Source: Desulfovibrio desulfuricans
GTDB lineage: Bacteria > Desulfobacterota > Desulfovibrionia > Desulfovibrionales > Desulfovibrionaceae
Direction: 5' to 3'
Length of the DNA: 12,625 nucleotides
Assembly (NCBI GenBank): GCA_003251995.1
Contig: QKDT01000082.1
Location: 1-12,625 of the forward strand
The notes beneath the pieces were generated by a model, which was given only the letters and a program-made list of their open reading frames with translations, did no database searches and had not been told where the DNA came from. Made by a program: the position numbers and the translations under genes. This document shows positions 5,810 to 12,625 of this stretch, piece by piece. The first letter of the stretch is position 1. Each line of letters opens with the position of its first letter.

Positions 5810-7065
5810 TGCCTGCGCTATGTTTGTGCTTCAATATACATGAGCCCTACCTGTTCCGCCGTTATACCGTTTTTGATATGGGGCAAAGCTCCGTTTACGA
5901 AGACGATGACCGCAACTGCGAATCCCTGCTGCGCGCGGCGCGTCTGTGCTATCTGCCCGCTGCCGAAATGTTGCTCAAACTTGTGCGCCGTCACGAGGGC
6001 GCTTTTGTTGTGTCGCTGTGCGTTTCGGGCACGGCCCTTGACCTTTTTGAGCAGTATGCCCCCGAAGTAACGGAAAGTTTGTGCGCTCTTGCGGCAACGG
6101 GCTGCGTGGAGTTTATCGCTGAGACGTCCGTGCACTCTCTGGCTTTTCTGTATTCCCGCGAGGAATTTGACAGACAGGTCAAAGCGCAAAGCGCGCGTAT
6201 TAAAAAATTGTTTGGCAAAAAGCCCACCACATTCATGCATACGGAATGCGTGTTCAACAACGACCTTGCCGCCGCTTTGCAACAGCTCGGCTTTAAAACC
6301 GCACTGGCAGAAGGGGCCGATCAGGTGCTTGGTTGGCGCAGCCCCAACTGGGTATACCGCCCGGTGTCTGGCCCCAAGATGAACCTTTTGCTGCGCAATG
6401 CTGGTCTTTCTGACGACATGGGGCAGCGCTTTGACGATAAAACATGGGGCGGGTGGCCCCTCACCGCCGACAAGTTTGCCGCATGGTGCCACAATCTTGG
6501 CGATAAAGCTGAAGTTATAAATATATGTAATGATTTTAGTATATTTGGTCTGAGGTTCGGGCAGGATTCCGGCATTTTCAACTTTATGGAAGCACTGCCC
6601 GAAGCCCTGCTGCACGACAGCCGTTTTCGGTTTGCAACGCCCGGTTCCATAGCGGGAAAATGTTCGCCAGCGGGCGAGATTGATATGCCGCAGTTTGTGT
6701 CCTGGGAGGAAAGCGGTCGTGACCTGACCTCGTGGCTTGGCAACGACATGCAAAAGGACGCCATCCATACCCTCTACAGCCTGGCAGCCCGGGTGCGCGC
6801 CTGCAGCGACAAAATGTTGCTCCACGATTACGAGCGGTTGCAAACTGCCGACCACTTTCGCCATATGTCCACCAAGTGGTTTTCCGGGCCACCGCAGGGC
6901 AGGCCCAGTCCTTTTGACAGCCCTTACGATGCCTACATCACCTATATGAATGTTTTGGCAGACTATGAACTGCGCCTTGAGGCGGCAGAACAGGCAGGCA
7001 AATCGCGCAAGCCCCGCAGGGTAAGCAAAACAAGCTTGCGTTCCAGCCCCGGCGCATCCGTTTAA
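5809..7065 (+). CDS. GH57-family alpha-amylase-like glycoside hydrolase
   Basis: A 418-residue cytosolic protein. The start at 5809 is chosen because its ATG overlaps the upstream stop as TAATG and has GGAGG 6 bases before it. A longer frame from 5749 would overlap the previous gene by 60 bases. The N-terminus MPALCLCFNIHEPY carries GH57 motif 1 (His11). CVEFIAETSVHS (Glu105, His109) matches motif 2/3. FMHTECVFNNDL places Glu146 at the expected nucleophile, and NICNDFSIFG places Asp242 at the expected general acid. Near the C-terminus, DSPYDAYITYMNVLADYELRL matches the conserved end of this GH57 subgroup. Residues 398-418 form a basic tail (KSRKPRRVSK). The usual neighbourhood of the acid, recalled as MDYETFGEH, is NDFSIFGLR here, so activity is likely but not certain. 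Candidate roles are alpha-amylase, glucanotransferase or branching activity on the stored glucan. The codons for residues 235-247 are strikingly AT-rich (separate entry). Confidence 0.88.
   Translation: MPALCLCFNIHEPYLFRRYTVFDMGQSSVYEDDDRNCESLLRAARLCYLPAAEMLLKLVRRHEGAFVVSLCVSGTALDLFEQYAPEVTESLCALAATGCVEFIAETSVHSLAFLYSREEFDRQVKAQSARIKKLFGKKPTTFMHTECVFNNDLAAALQQLGFKTALAEGADQVLGWRSPNWVYRPVSGPKMNLLLRNAGLSDDMGQRFDDKTWGGWPLTADKFAAWCHNLGDKAEVINICNDFSIFGLRFGQDSGIFNFMEALPEALLHDSRFRFATPGSIAGKCSPAGEIDMPQFVSWEESGRDLTSWLGNDMQKDAIHTLYSLAARVRACSDKMLLHDYERLQTADHFRHMSTKWFSGPPQGRPSPFDSPYDAYITYMNVLADYELRLEAAEQAGKSRKPRRVSKTSLRSSPGASV
6511..6549 (+). other. AT-rich 13-codon island inside the GH57 gene
   Basis: Thirteen consecutive codons (residues 235-247, EVINICNDFSIFG) all end in A or T, with only 7 G or C among 39 bases. 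They include three ATA isoleucine codons. The flanking coding sequence is GC-rich with mostly G/C third positions. The island spans the putative catalytic Asp242. TATAAA and TATATG inside it resemble -10 elements, but no well-spaced -35 was found (the nearest is TTGGCG at 6497-6502). It may be an internal promoter, a translational pause site or a locally replaced segment. Confidence 0.6.
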
Positions 7066-7093
7066 GTCATCCGGCCTTCCATAAGGAGCAACC

Positions 7094-10000
7094 ATGAATT
7101 TTGAAAATAATGCAGTCACGTTGTTCGAGGTCAGTTGGGAAGTCTGCAATAAGGTGGGTGGCATATATTCTGTGGTCAGCAGCAAGGCCTTGCAGGCTGT
7201 AGAGCAGTTTGGCGAGGATTATTTTCTTTTGGGTCCTTTCCTGGCTGAGAATGTGGGTTTTGAAGAAACGGATGAGCATTTGTGGGATTCTCTCAAGCTG
7301 GCCTTTGCGACCAAGGATCTTAAATGCCGCATGGGGCGTTGGAATATCCCGGGCCGACCCAAGGCCATTCTGGTCGATTTTACCAAGCGGTATTCCAGCA
7401 ATCAGCTTTTATACGACCTATGGAAAAACTACGGCGTTGATTCGCTTTCCGGCGGTTGGGACTATATAGAGCCTGTCATGTTTGCCACGGCTTGCAGCGC
7501 TGTTATCGCGGCTATACACGAAAGCCGGGTGGAACCCCTTGAAGGGCGCAGCGTGGCACTGTTTCACGAATGGATGTGTGGCGCGGGGCTGTTGAAGCTC
7601 AAAAAACTTTCGCCCGGTGTGGGTACTGTATTTACCACTCACGCCACCATGCTTGGTCGGGCTATGGCGGGAACCGGGCGGGATATTTATTCCAACCTGC
7701 GCAGCATAAACCCCGCCAACGAGGCTGCGGCCCTGAATATTACTGCCAAGTGGTCGCTAGAAGGTGCCAGCGCGCGAGAGGCTGATGTGTTCACCACGGT
7801 CAGCCCCATCACGGGTGAAGAATCTACAGTTTTGCTGGGGCGGCAGCCCGATGTCATCACCACCAACGGCCTTGATATGCGGGTTGTGCCTGATTATTCC
7901 GTTGACCGCACGGTTCCGGTCGGGCATCGGGCGCGCATAATTGAGGCGTCCAACCGTTTTCTGCGATGCAATTTGCCTGAAAATACGCGTATTTTTGTCA
8001 TTTCAGGCCGCTACGAAATGCATAACAAGGGGGTGGACATCTTTTTGGAAGCCCTTGCCAGGCTGGAGCAAAGCGTGGCAGGCACAGATGCTTCCATTCT
8101 TGCCTTGTGCCTTGTCATGGGGGGGCATACCGGCGTCAATACCGCTGCCGTGTCTGGTGACCCGAGCGCAAACGACAACGGTCTGCCCTATATCTGCACG
8201 CACTACGCCTGGAATGCCCCGCAAGATCCCATCATCAATGCATGCCGCCGCCTGGGGCTCAACAACACAGCAGAAAACAAGGTCAAAGTCATTTTTGTAC
8301 CAGCCATGCTCAATGGTGAAGATGGCTTTTTGAACATGCCTTATGATGAAGTCATGTCCGCCTGCGACATGGGGTGCTTTCCATCCTGGTATGAGCCGTG
8401 GGGCTATACGCCGCAGGAAAGCGCGGCCTGGGCCGTACCCACGCTTACAACAGACCTTTCGGGCTTTGGCATGTGGGCACGGCCCTTGTTGCAGGAGAGT
8501 GCTGGTACGCCAAAGGGGGTGTGCGTCATGTCCAGACGGGGCATGAACTTTGAGCAGAGCGCCACCGTGCTGCACGAATATTTGATACGCGCTGCCACCT
8601 GCGCAGTGGATGATTTGCCCCAGTGGCGGGCAGAAGCGCGCGCCTTGGCAGAAAAAACATCATGGCAGTTCTTTTTTGAAAACTACATCGCCGCGTTCAA
8701 CATGGCCCTCAAAAAGGCCTCAACCCGGATAAATTGTGATGCCGGGCATTCTGCCTTGGCTCGCGTGCTTGCTACATCATGCTCCGCCACACCATTTTTG
8801 CGGCCTATCATGGCTGTTGCCGAAGTTCCGCAAGAGCTTGCCCGCTTGCGCGACATTGCCCACAACGTATGGTGGTGCTGGCACGACAAGGCCAAGGCCC
8901 TGTTCATGGCTTTAAGCCCTTCTCAGTGGGAAAGTTGGCGTAACCCGCTAAAAATGCTTGAGCTGGTGGACCCGGAACGCATGCGGGATTTGCAGGAAAA
9001 CGAAGACTACATGAACCTCTACCGCGAGGTGGTCGCCAAGTTTGACGCCTACATGGCGGAGCCAACCCGGTCGCTCAGCACGGATGTGACGCCAGAGGCC
9101 CCTATCGCCTATTTTTCGACAGAATATGGCTTGAGTGAGTCTATTCCCATTTATTCCGGTGGATTGGGTGTGCTTTCTGGTGATCACCTCAAATCGGCTT
9201 CTGATATGTCCATTCCTCTGGTAGGCGTGGGGCTTTTGTATAAAAACGGCTACTTCCGACAGGATATCGACTCCGACGGACGGCAGGTGGCTCAGTATCC
9301 TGTCAATAATTTCGGTCTGATGCCCATTTCAATGGTATATGATGCAGACAATCAGCCTGTGTATGTGCAGCTTGAGCTGCCAGGCCGCCTTTTGTTTGCG
9401 CGGGTATGGAAGCTACCTGTGGGCCGCATAACCCTGTACCTCATGGATACGGATACGCGCCGTAATACCGACGAAGACCGCCGCATCACCGACAAGCTTT
9501 ACGAGGCCAACCGCGAGGTGCGGCTGTTGCAGGAAATGCTGCTTGGTATGGGCGGCATGCGGCTGCTGCGTACCCTGCGCATTATGCCCAGTGTTTTTCA
9601 TATGAACGAAGGGCATTCGGCTTTTATGGCAATGGAGCGCCTTCAGGAATGCCTGAGCCTGGGCATGAACTACGCCGAGGCCACCGTGCGGGTGCGCTCC
9701 AATACTGTTTTTACCACACATACACCGGTGCCTGCTGGTAACGAGGCTTTTTCTCTGGAACTCATGGAGCGGTATTTTAGCGGCATAGCCGCGAACCTGG
9801 GTTTGTCGTGGCAGCAGTTTGTGCAGCTTGGGCAGATTGAGGGCGGCAACAGCAATTCTTTTGAAATGACAGTGCTGGCATTGCGGCACTCGTGCTGGGC
9901 CAACGGTGTCAGCCGTTTGCACGGCGTTGTTTCGCGGCATATGTGGAACAACCTCTGGAAAAGCCTGCCTGTGGCGGAAACGCCCATTGGATACGTTACC

Positions 10001-11350
10001 AACGGCATTCATGTGCCTTCGTATGTGGGCAGTTGGATGAACGAACTGTTGCGTCAGTATCTGGGCTCCGGCTGGATGCAGTCGCCCCCTGGCACGGAGG
10101 TCTGGGACAAGGTTGACCAGATCCCCAACGAAGCCTTTTGGGCGGCCCGCATGCACCAGAAGGAGGCTCTGCTTGATGATCTGCGGCGTCGGATCCCCGA
10201 GTTTATCCAGCGCTTCAACCTGTCGGCAGACGAGCGCAAGCACATGGAGTCCATGCTCAAGCCCGATACCCTGATCATAGGCTTTGCCCGCAGGTTTGCT
10301 CCCTACAAGCGCGCTACGCTGATTTTTGCAGATCTGGAAAGGCTTGCCCGCATCCTCAACAATGCCACCAGGCCTGTGGTGCTGGTGTTTTCTGGCAAGG
10401 CGCACCCTGCGGATGAGGCTGGCATCAATATGATTCAGGAAGTGCTGCGCATGTGCCGCGACAAGCGTTTTTTGGGCCATATATTCTTTATTGAAAATTA
10501 TAGCCTGGCAGTATCGCGCATTATGGCTCAGGGTTGCGATGTTTGGCTCAACACGCCGCGCAGGCCGCACGAGGCATCTGGCACCAGCGGCATGAAGCTG
10601 CCCGTCAACGGTGGCATTAACCTGAGTATTTCTGACGGTTGGTGGTGCGAGGGATACAACCGGCAAAATGGCTGGACTATCGGCCCCGTTGTCTCCACTG
10701 AGCTGCCCAGCAGTGAGCAAAATGATTATGCCGATGCCGAGGCCCTGTATTCCCTGCTGGAAAACGCGGTTGTGCCCCTGTATTTTGAGCGCGATACCTA
10801 TGGCTTGCCCCAGGAGTGGATCGCCACATCCAAGCGTTCGCTCAAAAGCCTTACCGCCAGGTACAGCAGTAATCGCATGATTAACGATTACATCCGACAG
10901 TTTTATCTGCGTGCCGCGCGCAGGCGCAACATGCTGCGCGATAATGACTGGGCTGCATGCCGTGCGCTGGCTGCCTGGCAAAATGAACTGCCCGCACGTT
11001 TTGGCACGGTCAAAGTGGACGAGCTGACCATCAGCGGCGTAGAAAACAATACCATGATCTGCGGCGAACCGGTGAGCGTGCAACTGCACCTGCACCTTGG
11101 TGAAATGAAGCCGCAGGAGATACTGGTGCAGCTTGTGATCGGTCAGGCATTCATCAACGGCAGCTTCCGCGACAAGCCGGAAATCCTGCGGCTTGAACCC
11201 AGAGCGGAGGAGGGCGATCAGAACGTCATGCGCTATACTGCCAGCTACATTCCCTCTTTCAGCGGGCATTACAGATACGGCGTGCGCATCATGCCAGTAC
11301 ATCCGGCTCAGGCATCGCCGCTGGAGACGGACAATATCCTCTGGGCTTGA
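7094..11350 (+). CDS. Bifunctional glycogen synthase (GT3) - alpha-glucan phosphorylase (DUF3417/GT35) fusion
   Basis: A 1418-residue cytosolic protein made of two apparently complete enzymes. Residues 1-545 are a GT3, eukaryote-type glycogen synthase: FEVSWEVCNKVGGIYSVV at 11-27, HEWMCGAG at 158, FTTHATMLGR, FTTVSPITGEE, SGRYEMHNKGVDIFLEAL with Arg306/Lys312, and FPSWYEPWGYTPQES with the E-x7-E pair Glu434/Glu442. After a short linker, about 567-665 is DUF3417 (RDIAHNVWWCWHDKAKALF). From 670 on is GT35 alpha-glucan phosphorylase: PIAYFSTEYGL, YSGGLGVLSGDHLKSASD, HMNEGHSAF at 836, FARRFAPYKRA, and EASGTSGMKLPVNGG with the presumed pyridoxal-phosphate Lys1168. The C-terminal region from about 1300 resembles the beta-rich end of this phosphorylase subgroup. 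Known chemistry: GT3 extends the glucan from nucleotide-glucose; GT35 releases glucose-1-phosphate. The start has AAGGAG (7083-7088) 5 bases before it. Met573 has no ribosome site, so separate phosphorylase synthesis is unlikely. Last gene of the operon. Confidence 0.93.
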   Translation: MNFENNAVTLFEVSWEVCNKVGGIYSVVSSKALQAVEQFGEDYFLLGPFLAENVGFEETDEHLWDSLKLAFATKDLKCRMGRWNIPGRPKAILVDFTKRYSSNQLLYDLWKNYGVDSLSGGWDYIEPVMFATACSAVIAAIHESRVEPLEGRSVALFHEWMCGAGLLKLKKLSPGVGTVFTTHATMLGRAMAGTGRDIYSNLRSINPANEAAALNITAKWSLEGASAREADVFTTVSPITGEESTVLLGRQPDVITTNGLDMRVVPDYSVDRTVPVGHRARIIEASNRFLRCNLPENTRIFVISGRYEMHNKGVDIFLEALARLEQSVAGTDASILALCLVMGGHTGVNTAAVSGDPSANDNGLPYICTHYAWNAPQDPIINACRRLGLNNTAENKVKVIFVPAMLNGEDGFLNMPYDEVMSACDMGCFPSWYEPWGYTPQESAAWAVPTLTTDLSGFGMWARPLLQESAGTPKGVCVMSRRGMNFEQSATVLHEYLIRAATCAVDDLPQWRAEARALAEKTSWQFFFENYIAAFNMALKKASTRINCDAGHSALARVLATSCSATPFLRPIMAVAEVPQELARLRDIAHNVWWCWHDKAKALFMALSPSQWESWRNPLKMLELVDPERMRDLQENEDYMNLYREVVAKFDAYMAEPTRSLSTDVTPEAPIAYFSTEYGLSESIPIYSGGLGVLSGDHLKSASDMSIPLVGVGLLYKNGYFRQDIDSDGRQVAQYPVNNFGLMPISMVYDADNQPVYVQLELPGRLLFARVWKLPVGRITLYLMDTDTRRNTDEDRRITDKLYEANREVRLLQEMLLGMGGMRLLRTLRIMPSVFHMNEGHSAFMAMERLQECLSLGMNYAEATVRVRSNTVFTTHTPVPAGNEAFSLELMERYFSGIAANLGLSWQQFVQLGQIEGGNSNSFEMTVLALRHSCWANGVSRLHGVVSRHMWNNLWKSLPVAETPIGYVTNGIHVPSYVGSWMNELLRQYLGSGWMQSPPGTEVWDKVDQIPNEAFWAARMHQKEALLDDLRRRIPEFIQRFNLSADERKHMESMLKPDTLIIGFARRFAPYKRATLIFADLERLARILNNATRPVVLVFSGKAHPADEAGINMIQEVLRMCRDKRFLGHIFFIENYSLAVSRIMAQGCDVWLNTPRRPHEASGTSGMKLPVNGGINLSISDGWWCEGYNRQNGWTIGPVVSTELPSSEQNDYADAEALYSLLENAVVPLYFERDTYGLPQEWIATSKRSLKSLTARYSSNRMINDYIRQFYLRAARRRNMLRDNDWAACRALAAWQNELPARFGTVKVDELTISGVENNTMICGEPVSVQLHLHLGEMKPQEILVQLVIGQAFINGSFRDKPEILRLEPRAEEGDQNVMRYTASYIPSFSGHYRYGVRIMPVHPAQASPLETDNILWA

Positions 11351-11386
11351 TCTGGGTTATCCTTGTGTCCCTCGCTCGTTTCGTTC

Positions 11387-11428
11387 TGCCGCGCTCCGTA
11401 GTTCAGCTTTGGGGCGCGGCATTTTTTT
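11387..11428 (+). terminator. Intrinsic terminator of the glycogen operon
   Basis: TGCCGCGCTCC (11387-11397) and GGGGCGCGGCA (11411-11421) form an 11-bp stem with one G-T pair around a 13-base loop, followed directly by seven Ts (11422-11428). It begins 36 bases after the fusion-gene stop and separates this operon from the serine hydrolase gene. Confidence 0.92.
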
Positions 11429-11467
11429 GAAATGATTCCCAAGAAGCACAGGGAGTGTTGGGGCGCA

Positions 11468-11496
11468 TTGCCAAGACGTGATCGGTACTCTATGTT
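11468..11496 (+). promoter_or_regulatory. Putative sigma-70 promoter of the serine hydrolase gene
   Basis: TTGCCA (11468-11473, five of six matches) and TATGTT (11491-11496, four of six) are separated by exactly 17 bases. The start of transcription would be near 11503, about 60 bases before the gene. It lies just after the upstream terminator, which supports an independent transcription unit. Confidence 0.55.
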
Positions 11497-11513
11497 TTTA
11501 CATCTGCACACAC

Positions 11514-11541
11514 TCAGGCGCGAATTTTTTGCGCGGCCTGA
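11514..11541 (+). repeat. Imperfect hairpin in the serine hydrolase 5' leader
   Basis: TCAGG-CGCG (11514-11522) pairs with CGCG-G-CCTGA (11532-11541), giving nine pairs with one bulged G around a 9-base loop that contains six Ts. It ends 12 bases before the likely ribosome site. No T-run follows it, so it is not an ordinary terminator. It may influence mRNA stability or translation, or mean nothing. Confidence 0.4.
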
Positions 11542-11563
11542 ATAGCAAACCTTGGGGGAATGT

Positions 11564-12625
11564 ATGTTTTTTCGCTACCCCGTTTCGCGCCGGTGGGTTC
11601 ATATGCTTCAGCTTGCCCGCCTTTCTGCGGTGTTATGCCTGGCGTGTTTCATGCTGGTTGCCTGCGCGGGTAAACAAGCGCGTGAGGCTGACGACATTCG
11701 CCGCACGGTGGTGAACCTGACTTCAGAAAAGGCCGCGTTGCCTGATGTGCCGGGTATTTCTGTTGCCTTGATGCGTAAGGGAGAAGATACCCCCCTGTGC
11801 GTAGCCCTTGGTGATGCTGCGTTGGAAAATCCCACGCCTCTGACGACCGCCTCGCGGTTCAAAATAGGCTCTGTAACCAAGGTTTTTACCGCAACGCTTA
11901 TCCACCGGCTTATTGAAGAGGGCAGGCTGAGCTACGATACGCCCATCAGCAAGTTCTTTCCCTCCTACCCAAATGGCAAGGGAATCACTGTGCGCAATTT
12001 GCTGGAGCACACGTCGGGTATCCCTGAAATGCTCATGCTTCCGCAGGTGGGGCAGAATCTGGCCCGTTACTGGTCGCCGGAAGACGTCATTGCCATGGTC
12101 GCAAAGGAGCCGCCCCTGTTCCGCCCAGGCACCCAGCAGCGTTATTGCAATACGGGTTTTCTCATGCTTGCCGTTATTGCCGAAAAAATTACGGGTCGCA
12201 CCTTTGCGGAGCAAGTGCATGACATATTTGTGGATAAACTGGGCATGAAATCGTTGCTTGTGGGGGAGGACTACGCGGTGGTTCCACGGCTTGCAAGCGG
12301 ATACACCACCCGCGAGGGAAAAACTCTACTGCCCCTGACAGCCAGCATTGCCTTTGCCATGGGCACGGGCAATCTTGAGGGCTCACCCGATGATGTGGTG
12401 CGTCTTGTCAATCTTGGTCGTGTGCTAAAAAATAATGTGTTCGAAACACTGCCGCTCAAACCCTTGGTGCTGTCAGATGGCAAGGAAGCGGCAACCATAT
12501 CGAAATCTGACCATTATCTCGGCAGCGAACTTGATGGCTGTACGCTCTTTTTATTTAGTCAGCCGCAGATAGGCCTGATAGGAAAGCTTGGCTCGTTCCC
12601 CGGTTTTGGAACGGCATATTATTAT
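11564..12625 (+). CDS. Serine hydrolase / class C beta-lactamase-fold lipoprotein (3' end missing)
   Basis: The 354 codons run without a stop to the window edge. Residues 1-13 are charged and aromatic, residues 14-33 are a hydrophobic signal segment, and LVAC (31-34) is a good lipobox, so the mature protein should be a lipid-anchored envelope protein starting at Cys34. The catalytic domain shows the penicillin-recognising serine fold: Ser103-Val-Thr-Lys106 in FKIGSVTKVFTATLIHRL, LLEHTSGIP, Tyr194-Cys-Asn196 in QRYCNTGFLMLAVIAE, and a third motif Lys341-Leu-Gly343 in GKLGSFPGFG, which aligns with the KTGSTGGFG of AmpC. Family members include AmpC beta-lactamases, DD-peptidases and esterases; sequence alone does not choose between them. 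GGGGGA (11554-11559) lies 4 bases before ATG 11564. Met14 at 11603 is an alternative start that keeps the lipobox. A terminator upstream and an own promoter suggest independence from the glycogen genes. Confidence 0.88.
   Translation, partial: MFFRYPVSRRWVHMLQLARLSAVLCLACFMLVACAGKQAREADDIRRTVVNLTSEKAALPDVPGISVALMRKGEDTPLCVALGDAALENPTPLTTASRFKIGSVTKVFTATLIHRLIEEGRLSYDTPISKFFPSYPNGKGITVRNLLEHTSGIPEMLMLPQVGQNLARYWSPEDVIAMVAKEPPLFRPGTQQRYCNTGFLMLAVIAEKITGRTFAEQVHDIFVDKLGMKSLLVGEDYAVVPRLASGYTTREGKTLLPLTASIAFAMGTGNLEGSPDDVVRLVNLGRVLKNNVFETLPLKPLVLSDGKEAATISKSDHYLGSELDGCTLFLFSQPQIGLIGKLGSFPGFGTAYYY

Noticed and set aside
5818..7185. 455-codon minus-strand open frame opposite the GH57 gene
   Set aside because: Antisense shadow of a well supported gene. 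There is no domain, no convincing ribosome site and no operon partner.
8810..8812. Internal ATG (Met573) as a separate start for the phosphorylase part
   Set aside because: No Shine-Dalgarno sequence precedes it and the frame continues unbroken from the synthase part, so a single fused product is far more likely.
9413..11302. 629-codon open frame on the minus strand opposite the phosphorylase domain
   Set aside because: It lies wholly antisense to a gene with clear family motifs. Its translation is His/Gln/Arg-rich without recognisable domains, and GC-rich third positions on the coding strand commonly create such open antisense frames.

Overview
The window looks like a chromosomal segment of a moderately GC-rich Desulfovibrio-like bacterium (Desulfovibrionaceae). 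That assignment rests on overall composition, on a branched-chain amino acid ABC transporter of the kind abundant in these sulfate reducers, and on their known storage of polyglucose. It is an inference, because no rRNA or other marker gene is present. No tRNA, CRISPR array, insertion sequence or phage gene was seen.

Left part (1-1641, minus strand): the 5' part of a LivH-type permease gene, cut by the window edge, and upstream of it a complete periplasmic substrate-binding protein gene. They read leftward as an amino acid uptake operon. The 155-base gap between them holds a near-perfect 13-bp hairpin and other small inverted repeats, and the permease gene has no clear Shine-Dalgarno sequence. 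Both features fit much higher expression of the binding protein than of the permease.

Divergent intergenic region (1642-2301, 660 bases): on the liv side it holds an intrinsic terminator pointing toward the binding-protein gene, partly overlapped by a competing 10-bp stem. This is the layout of a transcription attenuator. On the other side are a plausible sigma-70 promoter and a leader of about 260 bases for the polyglucan operon.

Centre (2302-11350, plus strand): four tightly packed genes form one glycogen/alpha-glucan operon. They encode a GH133 debranching enzyme, a GT4 glycosyltransferase resembling a glycogen synthase, a GH57 alpha-amylase-like hydrolase, and a 1418-residue protein. That protein joins a full-length eukaryote-type glycogen synthase (GT3) to a full-length alpha-glucan phosphorylase (DUF3417 plus GT35). 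Gaps are 10 bases, a TAATG overlap and 28 bases, and a strong intrinsic terminator follows. The operon can in principle elongate, trim, debranch and phosphorolyse an alpha-1,4-glucan. No classical GlgC, GlgA or GlgB is in view.

Right part (11429-12625, plus strand): an own promoter followed by a lipoprotein-type serine hydrolase of the class C beta-lactamase/DD-peptidase fold, cut by the window edge. It is probably functionally separate from the glycogen operon.

The most notable items are the synthase-phosphorylase fusion, the attenuator-like leader of the liv operon, and a 13-codon AT-rich island placed exactly on the putative catalytic aspartate of the GH57 enzyme.
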